Below, piece by piece: positions 7,940 through 17,096 of a stretch of 34,299 nucleotides of DNA; the first letter of the stretch is position 1; the number at the start of each line of letters is the position of its first letter. The stretch is from NCBI GenBank assembly GCA_017536445.1, contig JAFXHJ010000001.1, positions 1 to 34,299 of the forward strand. Reading direction: 5' to 3'. The position numbers and the translations under genes are program-made. The stretch comes from Clostridia bacterium (GTDB lineage Bacteria; Bacillota; Clostridia; TANB77; CAG-465). The notes under the pieces were generated by a model that saw nothing but the letters and a program-made list of their open reading frames with translations, was not told the DNA's origin and ran no database searches.

Positions 7940-9868
7940 ATGGGATTAATTGCAATTTTAGATGATAATACAATTAACAAAATAGCAGCAGGTGAGGTTG
8001 TAGATAGACCGGCATCAATAGTTAAAGAGTTAGTAGAAAACTCTATAGATGCAGGAGCTACACATATATCTGTTGAGATAAAAAATGGTGGAATAAGCTA
8101 TATTAAAATATCAGATAATGGTAAGGGAATAGCAGCAGATGATGTTGAGATTGCCTTTGAACGTCATGCAACAAGTAAGATTAGAAAAGAAACAGATATA
8201 TTAAGAATAACATCCCTAGGGTTTAGAGGAGAAGCTTTAGCTTCTGTAGCAAGTATTGCTAAAGTTACTATGGAAACTAAGACAAAAGATGAACCTACTG
8301 GAACTAGAATTGTAATTGAAGGTGGAAAAACGCTAGAATTAGAAGAAATAGCATCTAATAAAGGAACAACAATAGTAGTAGAAAATGTATTCTTTAATGT
8401 GCCTGCAAGATATAAATTTTTAAAGAAAGATTATACTGAAGCGGGATATATAGAAGATGTAATTACTAGAATGGCAATAATACATCCAGAAATATCTTTC
8501 AAGTTTGTAAGTAACAATAAACAAGTAATAAATACTACAGGAAATGGAGATATTAAACATGCAGTATACAACATATTTGGTAAAGATATTGCAAATGAAT
8601 TAATACCAGTAGAATATGAATATAAATCTATGCATGTATCTGGAGTAATAGGTAGTCCTAAAACTTCTAGATCAACTAGACAATACGAATTTACATACAT
8701 AAATGGAAGATATGTAAAAGATAAAACGTTAATGACAGCTTTAGAAAAAGCATTTGAACAAAACTTAAATATTGGTAAATTCCCATTTGCAATACTTAAT
8801 TTGGAATTATCTCCAAGTGAAGTTGATGTAAACGTACATCCTGCTAAACTTGAAGTTAAGTTTGAACATGAATCGGATGTTTTCGATATAATTTACCACG
8901 GGGTAACTAATGCGCTTTTAGATTATCACAAAAGGACAAGCCCATTTGCTGTGGAAATTAAACCAGATGTTACAACAGTACCAGAAGTTAAAATTGAAAC
9001 AGTAGTAACACCAGTTAGAACAGAAATCCCTCAAAGCATTACCACACCAACATTTGTTGTAGATACTGTGGATAAAGAAGAAGAAAAAGAATTAGCTTCA
9101 GAACAAATTGTGGAAAAACAAGAAAGCAAAGAAATAAATACAGTTAATATTCCAACATACACAGCACTGGAAACAGTTTATGAACGACCAAAAGAGTTAC
9201 AACAAGTGGAATATGTGGATGATAAAGATATTTTAGAGATAAAAGACGTAGTGAATGCTGTAAGTGAAGAAGTTAAAAAAGAATATGAGACAAAGATAAA
9301 CTATAAATATATAGGTTCGTTATTCGATACATATATACTTATAGAAATAGAAGAAAAATTGTATATAATAGATCAACACGCAGCACATGAAAGACTATTA
9401 TATGAACAAATAAAAGAAATGTATTATTCTAAATCTAAAGAAACTCAAATGTTACTTATTCCATCATTAGTGGAACTTAAACATAATGAACAAGAACTTG
9501 TATTAAGAAATAAAGAACTTTTTGAAGAAACAGGATTTATGTTAGAAGAGTTTGGAGATAATATGATAAAAATATCTGGTGTTCCGAACATTGGATATGA
9601 TATGGACTATGTAGAATTATTTAAAGATACATTAGATGAACTTAGAATGGAATCTAAAACAACTAAAGAGGAAAGAGAAAACCGTTTCTTAGCAACTATG
9701 GCATGTAAAGCAGCGGTTAAAGGAAATATGAAATTAACACATACAGAACATATTGCGTTAATAGATAAAATGGTTAAACTAGATAGACCATTTACTTGTC
9801 CTCATGGTAGACCAACTGCTTATGAGATAAGTAAGTATGAAATAGAAAGAAGATTTGCAAGGAAGTAA
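7940..9868 (+). CDS. mutL: DNA mismatch repair protein MutL
   Basis: 642 residues. The N-terminal GHKL ATPase carries AAGEVVDRPASIVKELVENS (general base Glu30, Mg-binding Asn34), DNGKGI and GFRGEALASV. A low-complexity acidic linker spans roughly residues 335-440. The C-terminal domain has DQHAAHERLLYE starting at Asp478, the DQHA(x)2E(x)4E endonuclease motif, and CPHGRP near the end. MutL is therefore a nicking type, as in Gram-positives that lack MutH. QMLLIP fits the QxxLxP sliding-clamp binding motif. AGGAGA inside the end of the preceding gene precedes ATG 7940, so the two genes are translationally close. miaA follows with a 1-base gap. Confidence 0.98.
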   Translation: MGLIAILDDNTINKIAAGEVVDRPASIVKELVENSIDAGATHISVEIKNGGISYIKISDNGKGIAADDVEIAFERHATSKIRKETDILRITSLGFRGEALASVASIAKVTMETKTKDEPTGTRIVIEGGKTLELEEIASNKGTTIVVENVFFNVPARYKFLKKDYTEAGYIEDVITRMAIIHPEISFKFVSNNKQVINTTGNGDIKHAVYNIFGKDIANELIPVEYEYKSMHVSGVIGSPKTSRSTRQYEFTYINGRYVKDKTLMTALEKAFEQNLNIGKFPFAILNLELSPSEVDVNVHPAKLEVKFEHESDVFDIIYHGVTNALLDYHKRTSPFAVEIKPDVTTVPEVKIETVVTPVRTEIPQSITTPTFVVDTVDKEEEKELASEQIVEKQESKEINTVNIPTYTALETVYERPKELQQVEYVDDKDILEIKDVVNAVSEEVKKEYETKINYKYIGSLFDTYILIEIEEKLYIIDQHAAHERLLYEQIKEMYYSKSKETQMLLIPSLVELKHNEQELVLRNKELFEETGFMLEEFGDNMIKISGVPNIGYDMDYVELFKDTLDELRMESKTTKEERENRFLATMACKAAVKGNMKLTHTEHIALIDKMVKLDRPFTCPHGRPTAYEISKYEIERRFARK

Positions 9869-9869
9869 A

Positions 9870-10811
9870 ATGAGAAATAAAGTAATAGTAATAACAGGGC
9901 CAACGGCTTCAGGTAAAAGTGGAATTGGTATAGAGCTTGCTAAAAAACTAAATGGTGTAGTTATTTCGGCAGACTCTATGCAAATATATAAAAAGCTGGA
10001 TGTAGGTACAGCTAAAGTAACGGAGTCTGAGGCTGACGGAATTAAGCATGAATTAATAGATATTATAGACTACGATAAAAACTTTAGTGTAAGCGATTAT
10101 AAAGATTTGTGCTATGAAAAATTAGATGAAATATTAGAGCAAGGTAAAACCCCAATAATAGTTGGTGGTACAGGACTATATATTAACGCTGTAGTAAATA
10201 ATATGGAGTTTAATAAGTTTGATGAAATTTTAGAAAATGAAGTAAATGTTAAACTAGAAGAATTAACAAATGGTAAAACCTCAGATGAAATTTATGAACT
10301 ACTATACAGTATGGATAAAGAAGCTGCATTAAAAATTGGAAAAGGAAATGGAAAGAGACTTGTTAGAGCAATTAAACTAAATCTGTTGGGGGTAGAAAAG
10401 AGCAGTATAGATGCAAAGAACGACTTATGGCACAAAAATCCAAGCAAATACAATTTTTTAACCGTATTTCTTGATATGCCAAGAGCTTTGTTATATGATA
10501 GAATAAATAAAAGAGTAGATATAATGCTTAAGGAAGGAATACTAGATGAAGTTAAGTTACTTTATCCATTAAAGGACGAAAAGCTAACTGCGGTACAAGC
10601 TATAGGATATAAAGAATTTTTTGCATATCTAGACGGATCTTCTTCGCTAGAAGAATGTACGCAAATTCTAAAACAAAAATCTAGAAATTATGCTAAGAGA
10701 CAAATAACATGGTTTAAAAAATTAGACGACAAAGTTATTATAGATGCTTCTAAATCAAAAGAGAAAATTGTAGAGGAGATTATAGATAAATATAATGAAG
10801 AAAGTAAGTAA
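9870..10811 (+). CDS. miaA: tRNA dimethylallyltransferase MiaA
   Basis: 313 residues from ATG 9870, served by AAGGAAG overlapping the end of mutL; an alternative in-frame start at 9855 lies within mutL and lacks a site. MiaA adds a dimethylallyl group to A37 of tRNAs reading UNN codons. The P-loop GPTASGKS is at about residues 10-17, followed by DSMQIYKKLDVGTAK, GGTGLYI, and the late QAIGYKEF and KRQITWFKK motifs. mutL-miaA is a common gene pair, often with hfq, which I do not see here. The 3' end overlaps the next gene by 17 bases, suggesting coupling. Confidence 0.97.
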   Translation: MRNKVIVITGPTASGKSGIGIELAKKLNGVVISADSMQIYKKLDVGTAKVTESEADGIKHELIDIIDYDKNFSVSDYKDLCYEKLDEILEQGKTPIIVGGTGLYINAVVNNMEFNKFDEILENEVNVKLEELTNGKTSDEIYELLYSMDKEAALKIGKGNGKRLVRAIKLNLLGVEKSSIDAKNDLWHKNPSKYNFLTVFLDMPRALLYDRINKRVDIMLKEGILDEVKLLYPLKDEKLTAVQAIGYKEFFAYLDGSSSLEECTQILKQKSRNYAKRQITWFKKLDDKVIIDASKSKEKIVEEIIDKYNEESK

Positions 10812-12027
10812 GATTAAGAGAATGGATGTGAAGCTGAATCCTGCAGGATATGTTGCAGGAGTGCTTTTCATCGCTCTAATAATACTTGCTTTATTTTTTG
10901 TGTTGAAACCAAAAGATGAAAGAATGTTGTTAGAAATAGGAAATATAGAAAAAACGGGATTATATACTGCCTTTGTAGTAAAAAAAGAAGCAGTCATAAA
11001 TCAAGATCCATCTAAGATAATGGTTCCTGTAACAGGGGAAGGGTCAAAAGTACCTAAAGGTGGAATCGTTGCAACATATCGAGGTGAAGAATATACTAAT
11101 TATGAAGAAACTTTAGCCAGAATGGATAAAGAAATTTTAGATTTAATGCAGGATTTACCGCCAATATATTCGAGCGAAATAGATACAATAGATAAAACAA
11201 TATATTCATTAATAAAAGAGAGTATAGATGAAACTTCTTATTCTAAAATGCAAGAATATAAACAACGCATAAATTCATATATAAATAAAAGAGCTGGAAT
11301 AATAGGGGAATTAAGTCCTGCCGGAGCAGAAATAAAAGAACTTATTGAAGAAAGAAATAAATATGAAGCAAAAGCTAAGAAATCAAATGATAATATTTTA
11401 GCCCCGATTACGGGTCTTGTATCATATAAAACAGATGGATTAGAAGAAAAATTAAAAATAGACGATATCGAAAAATTAAGTTATGCTTTAATAAAAAACT
11501 ATATAGATGAAGACATTATAACAAACACATCAGAAATAAAGGTTGTAAATAACTATGAAGCATACATTGTTACTAAGGTGGGCTTGGAATTAAAAGATTA
11601 TATAAAAAAAGGATACGATTATGAAATAAGACTTATAGAAAGCAATAATCAAACGTTAGAAGCCGAGTTAACAAAGACAGTTGAAGTAGAAGACGGCTAT
11701 GAATTATACTTTAAAATTACAAACGGAATAGAATATATAGTAGATTTAAGAAAGATTGAAATAGAAATTGTTTGGTGGAAAAAAACAGGACTTGTAGTAA
11801 TGAATGAACTTCTAAATAAATACGATAACAAAGATGCGAATTATATTTATGCAGTTAAATATTCAGAAGTTGTAAAAGTACCTGTAAAAGTAGTAAGACA
11901 AAACGATAAATATAGTGTAATAGACAATTATTCTAAAGAGGAGCTTAAGGAATTACAAATAGAAACGGATTATAAAATAAAACTTCACGATAGAATAATA
12001 TTAAAGGCAAATAAGGAAAAGAAATAG
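10795..12027 (+). CDS. HlyD-like single-pass membrane protein
   Basis: 410 residues. One membrane helix lies at about 18-37 after a basic cytoplasmic tail. Then come a short lipoyl-like beta region with VPVTGEGSKVPKGG, a helical hairpin at about 95-200, the second lipoyl half beginning ILAPITGLVSYKTDG, and a beta-rich C-terminus. This is the layout of HlyD/membrane-fusion-like proteins found beside sepF and divIVA in Clostridia. No efflux pump is adjacent, so transport is doubtful and a cell-envelope or division role is inferred from context. The start overlaps miaA; ATG 10822 is an alternative. Neither has a clear ribosome binding site. Confidence 0.75.
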   Translation: MKKVSKIKRMDVKLNPAGYVAGVLFIALIILALFFVLKPKDERMLLEIGNIEKTGLYTAFVVKKEAVINQDPSKIMVPVTGEGSKVPKGGIVATYRGEEYTNYEETLARMDKEILDLMQDLPPIYSSEIDTIDKTIYSLIKESIDETSYSKMQEYKQRINSYINKRAGIIGELSPAGAEIKELIEERNKYEAKAKKSNDNILAPITGLVSYKTDGLEEKLKIDDIEKLSYALIKNYIDEDIITNTSEIKVVNNYEAYIVTKVGLELKDYIKKGYDYEIRLIESNNQTLEAELTKTVEVEDGYELYFKITNGIEYIVDLRKIEIEIVWWKKTGLVVMNELLNKYDNKDANYIYAVKYSEVVKVPVKVVRQNDKYSVIDNYSKEELKELQIETDYKIKLHDRIILKANKEKK

Positions 12028-12037
12028 GAGAATGAAA

Positions 12038-12499
12038 ATGAACAAAATGAAAAGAGGTATTACAGTATCAACATTAAGTGTTGCGATAGCAATCATGTTA
12101 ATATTAGTATCTGTTTCTTCAGTAGCTGGAATAAGAGCAATAAAAACGGCAGCATATGAAGAATTTACAAGTAAAATAGTAAGATTGTCAGATGATGTAA
12201 ATATATATGTAAAAAAGAATGGTAAACTTCCTGTAAAAAACGAAATAGTATCTCGTGCGGGAATGAACTCTGATTTGAAATCGTTGCTTACAAACAATGG
12301 CGATGAAAATAATATGCTATACGTAATAGATTTAAGTAAACTCACTACGGAAGGCATCAATATGGGAGAAGGAACAACGGAAGATTTAGATGTTTTCTTA
12401 GTTGCGGAAAATACATATAATGTATATTACTTAAAAGGATTTGAATATAGAGGAGAAAAGTATTACGGATTTAAGGGTACAGATATTTCAGATTTGTAG
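12038..12499 (+). CDS. Type IV pilin-like protein of the sepF region
   Basis: 153 residues from ATG 12038, 7 bases after AGGAG (12026-12030); ATG 12032 is too close to that site. A short basic leader ending KMKRG precedes a hydrophobic helix beginning ITVSTLSVAIAIM, then a small soluble domain with many Tyr near the end (TYNVYYLKGFEYRG). This looks like a class III signal of pilins and pseudopilins. The usual Glu at mature position 5 is replaced by Thr, so classical pilus packing is uncertain. It follows the HlyD-like gene by 10 bases and probably shares its transcript. I do not recognise a named family. Confidence 0.65.
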   Translation: MNKMKRGITVSTLSVAIAIMLILVSVSSVAGIRAIKTAAYEEFTSKIVRLSDDVNIYVKKNGKLPVKNEIVSRAGMNSDLKSLLTNNGDENNMLYVIDLSKLTTEGINMGEGTTEDLDVFLVAENTYNVYYLKGFEYRGEKYYGFKGTDISDL

Positions 12500-12570
12500 A
12501 CGCAAATTTTGTAGAAAAATGTAACTTTATATAAATTTGTAAAAGTTTTGAAAAAAACGCAAAAAATATA

Positions 12571-12599
12571 TTGCAATTTAATATTTTATATAGTATTAT
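12571..12599 (+). promoter_or_regulatory. Promoter for sepF
   Basis: TTGCAA (12571-12576), 17-base spacer, TATTAT (12594-12599), about 28 bases before the start codon. Confidence 0.65.
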
Positions 12600-12627
12600 A
12601 ACGATATATGATGAGAGGGGTTATGTA

Positions 12628-13143
12628 ATGAGCGCAGCAGTTATTAACAAATTTATGGGGATGTTAGGTTTAGCAGAACCGATTGATGATGAAGAAGAAT
12701 ATATGGAAGAAGAAGCAGTTGAAGAAACTGTAGAAGCGAGACAACCAGCAAGAGTTGGATATTTCGCAAATAGATTTACAAATAGAGAGCAAAGTGAAGA
12801 AAAAATTACAAGAAGTGCAAAAGTGCTTCCAATGACAGGGGCAAGTCCGGTCGTTACATCTTCAAAAATGGTTATAACTGAACCACAATGCTTTGATGAT
12901 GTTAAAGAAATAAGCGAGCATTTAAAAGAGAGAAGATCAGTAATAGTTAATCTTGAAACTGTAACTAAAGATGATCAAAGGAGAATAATAGATTTCTTAA
13001 GCGGTGCTATATATGTTATAGATGGAAGTATGCAAAAGATATCATCTTTAATATATTTAATAACTCCAAAGAACGTTGAAATACAAAATGATATAGAAAA
13101 AGCACAATATAGAAGCAAACTTTCATTCTCATGGATGAAATAA
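12628..13143 (+). CDS. sepF: Cell division protein SepF
   Basis: 171 residues from ATG 12628, preceded by GAGAGGGG. SepF links FtsZ filaments to the membrane at the division septum. The N-terminal AAVINKFMGMLGL is an amphipathic membrane-binding helix. An acidic linker follows (EEEYMEEEAVEE). The C-terminal SepF domain begins near residue 80 with VITEPQCFDDVKEI, followed by VNLETVTKDDQRRIIDFLSG and YLITPKNVEI. divIVA is next, the usual Gram-positive arrangement, although the ylmE/yggT genes seen elsewhere in this cluster are absent. The upstream in-frame TTG at 12571 falls within the promoter and is not used. Confidence 0.96.
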   Translation: MSAAVINKFMGMLGLAEPIDDEEEYMEEEAVEETVEARQPARVGYFANRFTNREQSEEKITRSAKVLPMTGASPVVTSSKMVITEPQCFDDVKEISEHLKERRSVIVNLETVTKDDQRRIIDFLSGAIYVIDGSMQKISSLIYLITPKNVEIQNDIEKAQYRSKLSFSWMK

Positions 13144-13158
13144 TAAAACAAATGAAGA

Positions 13159-13189
13159 GTGGTAGGCAATATGCATACCACGCTTTTTA
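13159..13189 (+). terminator. Probable weak terminator after sepF
   Basis: GTGGTA (13159-13164) pairs with TACCAC (13176-13181), with GC pairs inside the loop, then GCTTTTTATT. The stem is short, so read-through into divIVA is likely. Confidence 0.5.
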
Positions 13190-13224
13190 TTAACAGCATA
13201 AATGAAGTATAGGAGGAATATAAA

Positions 13225-14109
13225 ATGGTAACACCATCAGATATAGAAAACAAAGTATTTAAAAAAGCAACAATTGGAGGATATGACGTAAATGATGTTG
13301 AATCGTTTCTAGAAAAAGTATTAGTAGATTATGAGGCTTTAATAAAAGAGAATAGCGATCTTAAAGATGAAATAGAAAAAGGTAATGAAAAAATAGCATA
13401 TTATAAATCTCTAGAAGATGGAATAGAAAAGACTTTAGAAAATGCTAAACAAGAAGCAAATGCAATGAAATATACAGCTAATTCGGAAGTTAGCCAAATA
13501 AAAGAAAAAGCTATTCTTGAAGCGAATGAAATGAAAGCAAAAACAAACGAAGAATTAAAGGCATTAAGAGAGAGCACAATAGAAGAAGTAAAAAACTTTA
13601 AACAAAAAGAATTAGATGATGTAAAAGAGGTAAAAAATAAAACAATAGCAGAAGCAAAGGCAAAGAAAGAAGAAGAAATAGCAGAAGCAAAAGCATTTAA
13701 AGAAAAAACATTAGAAGAAATAAAGATAGCTAAAGAGACTGCAAAGGAAGAAGCGAAAGCGTTCAAAGAAAAGACGGTAGAAGAAACAAGACTTGCTAAA
13801 GAAAAAGTAGCTAAAGAGTGGGATGAAATAAAAGAAAGAAAAGAAGAAGAATGCAAAAAAAGAGTTTCAGAAATAAATGAAGAGCTAGCAGAACAAGAAA
13901 AGAAGTTTAAAGAATTTTTAGATGAACTAGCAGAAAAAATGGCGAAGAAAGAAAAAGAATTTGAAGAAACTAAAGAATCTGTAGAAGAAAAAATAGAAGA
14001 GTATAAAGAAAGAATAGAAAAGAAGAAGATAGAGTATAAAGAATACAAGAAAAAATTCAAAGAATTATTAGAAGGACAAATTAAAGCATTAGACAATGAA
14101 GAAGATTAA
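13225..14109 (+). CDS. divIVA: DivIVA-domain coiled-coil protein
   Basis: 294 residues, preceded by TAGGAGG. The N-terminus has the DivIVA signature: TPSDIENKVFKKATIGGYD then VNDVESFLEKVLVDYEAL (residues 3-38), a membrane-curvature sensing and tetramerisation region. The rest is one long Lys/Glu/Ala coiled coil from about 40 to 285. A unit of about 22 residues (EAKAFKEKTxEExxxAKE) repeats near residues 150-195. DivIVA proteins mark poles and septa. The protein is longer than B. subtilis DivIVA (164 residues) because of the extended coil. A long minus-strand open frame over it is only a mirror of the biased codons. Confidence 0.9.
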   Translation: MVTPSDIENKVFKKATIGGYDVNDVESFLEKVLVDYEALIKENSDLKDEIEKGNEKIAYYKSLEDGIEKTLENAKQEANAMKYTANSEVSQIKEKAILEANEMKAKTNEELKALRESTIEEVKNFKQKELDDVKEVKNKTIAEAKAKKEEEIAEAKAFKEKTLEEIKIAKETAKEEAKAFKEKTVEETRLAKEKVAKEWDEIKERKEEECKKRVSEINEELAEQEKKFKEFLDELAEKMAKKEKEFEETKESVEEKIEEYKERIEKKKIEYKEYKKKFKELLEGQIKALDNEED

Positions 14110-14119
14110 CATATAAATA

Positions 14120-14153
14120 AAGAGCGGAAAGCAAGTCTTGCCGCTCTTCTTTT
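14120..14153 (+). terminator. Terminator after divIVA
   Basis: AAGAGCGG (14120-14127) pairs with CCGCTCTT (14141-14148), followed by CTTTT. Confidence 0.8.
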
Positions 14154-14164
14154 GAGCATATTCC

Positions 14165-14193
14165 TTGACCTTTAAACCCTTCTGTGGTAATAT
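14165..14193 (+). promoter_or_regulatory. Promoter for the 56-residue gene and valS
   Basis: TTGACC (14165-14170), 17-base spacer, TAATAT (14188-14193). No other promoter and no T-box-like leader is seen before valS, so valS is probably transcribed from here. Confidence 0.65.
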
Positions 14194-14219
14194 ATTATAT
14201 ATAATTTTGAGGGTAAAAA

Positions 14220-14390
14220 ATGGACATAATAATAGCACTAATAATATTAGTAATAGCAATCATGATAATATTTTTTAAATCAGATATATTGGATAAAGAC
14301 ACTAGTTTAAACAAAATAAGTGGAACTAGTGGTTTTGTCGTCTGCGTCGTCGCTCTAGTGGCGATATATATAATTAGAATGAATAAATAA
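14220..14390 (+). CDS. 56-residue two-helix membrane protein
   Basis: A short reading frame, ATG 14220 to TAA 14390, preceded by GAGGGT. Residues 3-19 (IIIALIILVIAIMIIFF) form one membrane helix, a polar loop of about 20 residues follows, and residues 39-52 form a second. I do not recognise a family. It has its own promoter and ends 48 bases before the valS start, so it is the leading gene of the valS transcript. Support is the promoter, ribosome binding site and hydrophobic pattern. Confidence 0.6.
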   Translation: MDIIIALIILVIAIMIIFFKSDILDKDTSLNKISGTSGFVVCVVALVAIYIIRMNK

Positions 14391-14438
14391 AAAGAAAATT
14401 TGAATATAAAATAGTAGATGATTAAAGGAGAATATAAA

Positions 14439-17042
14439 ATGAATTTAGATAGTAGATATAATCCCGAAAGTATAGAGGAAAGAATATATAAGAATTGGGA
14501 AGAAAAAGGTTATTTCAAACCAGTAATAGATAAAACAAAGAAACCATATACAATAGTTATACCACCACCAAACGTAACTGGTAAACTACATATGGGACAT
14601 GCATTGGATAATACAATACAAGACATATTAATAAGATATAATAGAATGAAAGGTGTACCTACATTATGGGTACCTGGAACAGACCATGCAAGTATAGCTA
14701 CTGAAGTTAAAGTAGTTGAAAAACTAGCAAAAGAAGGAATTACAAAAGAACAACTAGGACGTGAAGGATTCCTTAAAGAAGCTTGGAAGTGGAAAGAAGA
14801 ATACGGTGGAAGCATTACAACACAACTTAGAAAATTAGGTTGTTCTTGTGATTGGTCTCGTGAGAGATTTACTATGGACGAAGGACTAAGTTATGCAGTT
14901 GAACATGTATTTGTTAAACTTTATGAAAAAGGACTTATCTACCAAGGTAAGAGAATAGTTAACTGGTGTACACATTGTAGAACTTCTATATCAGATAACG
15001 AAGTTGAATATGAAGCAGATAAATCTAACCTATGGCATATTAGATATAAAGTTGAAGGAACAGAGGATCAATATGTTATAGTTGCAACAACAAGACCTGA
15101 AACAATGCTTGGAGACACAGCAGTAGCTGTTCATCCAGAAGATGAAAGATATGCGGATATTGTAGGAAAGAATGTTATTCTTCCAATAATAAACAAGCCA
15201 ATACCAGTAGTAGCCGACACATACGTAGAAAAAGAATTTGGTACAGGTGCGGTTAAGATAACTCCGGCCCACGATCCAAACGACTATGAATTAGGACTTA
15301 GACATAATCTAGAAGTTATATCTGTAATTGGAGAAGATGGAATAATCTCAGAAGGTTACGGTAGATTTAGTGGTCTTACTCGTGAAGAAGCGAGAGTAGA
15401 AATAGTTAAAGAACTTGAAGCAATTGGCGCTTTAGTTAAAACAGAACCATACGAACACAATGTTGGTAAATGCTATAGATGTCATACAATAATAGAACCT
15501 TATGCATCTAAACAATGGTTTGTTAAAATGAAACCTTTAGCAGAACCAGCTATAAAAGCAGTTAAGAATGGAGAAACAAGATTTGTTCCTGAAAGATTTG
15601 AAAAACTATACATGAACTGGATGGAAAACATCAGAGATTGGTGTATCTCTAGACAATTATGGTGGGGACATAGAATTCCAGCATACTACTGCGATAAATG
15701 TGGTGAAACAACAGTATCTACAGAACATCCTATAACATGTAAATGTGGCGGAAATCTTACTCAAGATGAAGACTGTCTAGATACATGGTTTAGCTCAGCA
15801 TTATGGCCATTTAGTACATTAGGCTGGCCAGAAAAAACAGAAGACTTAGAATACTTCTATCCAACAAATACACTTGTTACAGGATATGATATTATAACAT
15901 TCTGGGTATCTAAGATGATATTTAGTGCTATTGAACATACAGGAGAAGTACCATTTAAAGATGTATTTATCCACGGTTTAGTTAGAGATGCATTAGGTAG
16001 AAAAATGTCTAAGAGCTTAGGTAATGGAATAGATCCACTTGAAGTTATGAAAGACTATGGAACAGATGCATTAAGATTTTCATTAATCCAAAACATAGCT
16101 CCGGGAAATGATATTCGTTACATACCAGAAAAAGTTGAAGCAGGACGTAACTTTGCAAACAAATTATGGAACGCAAGTAGATTTAGCTTAACATATATTG
16201 AAAAGAATAAAGATGTTGAGATAGATGAAAATACACTTTATCCAGAAGATAAATGGATACTAAGTAAATTATCTAAAACAATAACTGAAGTTAGAAATAA
16301 TATAGAAAATTATGAAATAGGAGTTGCATTAAACAGCATATATGATTTTGCTTGGTCAGACTTCTGTGACCTTTATATAGAAATGGCAAAACCAAGACTA
16401 TACAACGAAGGAAGCGAAGGTTACCTAGCAGCAGTAGCAACATTAAAATATGTACTTACAGATATTCTTAAATTGTTACATCCATATATGCCATACATAA
16501 CAGAAGAAATCTACTCTAATCTATTAACAGATAAAGAGGCACTTATGATTTCAAGTTATGCAGAACCTAAATATAACTTTGAAGAAGATGAAAACTTTGA
16601 AGAAGAACTTATAGAAGTAATTCGTGAAATAAGAAATATTAGAGCAAATGCAAACCTTACAAATTCTAAGAAAATAGATATGACTATGTATAGCAAAAAG
16701 TATACAGCAAATCTTGAAAAATCTATAGAAATGTTAAAGAAACTTGTATCTGCAGAAAACATTACATTAAAGGATACAGCAGGATTAGAAGGAACAGCAA
16801 TACATACACATAATATAGATGTAGTATTAGATATGTCTGGAGCTATAGATAAAGAAGAAGAAAAAGCAAAATTAACTGCAGAGCTTAAGAAAGCAGAAGG
16901 CGAACTTAAGAGAGCAGAAGGAATGTTATCTAATGAAAAATTCGTATCAAAAGCCCCAGCAGCTTTAATAGAAGCAGAAAAAGAAAAGGTTACAAAATAT
17001 ACAGAAATAATAGCTAAATTAAAAGCAAGCTTAGATATGTAA
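14439..17042 (+). CDS. valS: Valyl-tRNA synthetase
   Basis: 867 residues from ATG 14439, 8 bases after AAAGGAG; an earlier in-frame ATG at 14418 precedes the ribosome binding site. It charges tRNA-Val. The class I signatures are present: GKLHMGHALDNTIQD (HIGH-type, about residues 47-61) and GRKMSKSLGNG (KMSKS). The editing domain lies between them, with TTRPETMLGDTAVAVHP. Two Cys pairs (CDKCGE, CKCGG) may bind zinc. The C-terminus has the coiled-coil arm typical of ValS (KAEGELKRAEGMLSNEKFVS). A terminator follows immediately. Confidence 0.98.
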   Translation: MNLDSRYNPESIEERIYKNWEEKGYFKPVIDKTKKPYTIVIPPPNVTGKLHMGHALDNTIQDILIRYNRMKGVPTLWVPGTDHASIATEVKVVEKLAKEGITKEQLGREGFLKEAWKWKEEYGGSITTQLRKLGCSCDWSRERFTMDEGLSYAVEHVFVKLYEKGLIYQGKRIVNWCTHCRTSISDNEVEYEADKSNLWHIRYKVEGTEDQYVIVATTRPETMLGDTAVAVHPEDERYADIVGKNVILPIINKPIPVVADTYVEKEFGTGAVKITPAHDPNDYELGLRHNLEVISVIGEDGIISEGYGRFSGLTREEARVEIVKELEAIGALVKTEPYEHNVGKCYRCHTIIEPYASKQWFVKMKPLAEPAIKAVKNGETRFVPERFEKLYMNWMENIRDWCISRQLWWGHRIPAYYCDKCGETTVSTEHPITCKCGGNLTQDEDCLDTWFSSALWPFSTLGWPEKTEDLEYFYPTNTLVTGYDIITFWVSKMIFSAIEHTGEVPFKDVFIHGLVRDALGRKMSKSLGNGIDPLEVMKDYGTDALRFSLIQNIAPGNDIRYIPEKVEAGRNFANKLWNASRFSLTYIEKNKDVEIDENTLYPEDKWILSKLSKTITEVRNNIENYEIGVALNSIYDFAWSDFCDLYIEMAKPRLYNEGSEGYLAAVATLKYVLTDILKLLHPYMPYITEEIYSNLLTDKEALMISSYAEPKYNFEEDENFEEELIEVIREIRNIRANANLTNSKKIDMTMYSKKYTANLEKSIEMLKKLVSAENITLKDTAGLEGTAIHTHNIDVVLDMSGAIDKEEEKAKLTAELKKAEGELKRAEGMLSNEKFVSKAPAALIEAEKEKVTKYTEIIAKLKASLDM

Positions 17043-17065
17043 TTTAAATTAAATAGTAAACAACA

Positions 17066-17094
17066 AAAAGGCATCCATTTGGATGCCTTTTGTG
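17066..17094. terminator. Bidirectional terminator between valS and the minus-strand genes
   Basis: A perfect 11-bp stem AAAAGGCATCC (17066-17076) with GGATGCCTTTT (17081-17091), loop ATTT. T-rich on both strands, so it ends both convergent units. Confidence 0.9.
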
Positions 17095-17096
17095 TG

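Noticed and set aside
13401-14096. 231-residue Ser/Phe-rich minus-strand frame over divIVA
   Set aside because: It mirrors the Lys/Glu/Ala coiled-coil codons of divIVA and has no ribosome binding site or recognisable domain.
14390-14438. T-box riboswitch for valS
   Set aside because: Only 48 bases separate valS from the preceding gene, with no T-box sequence or antiterminator.
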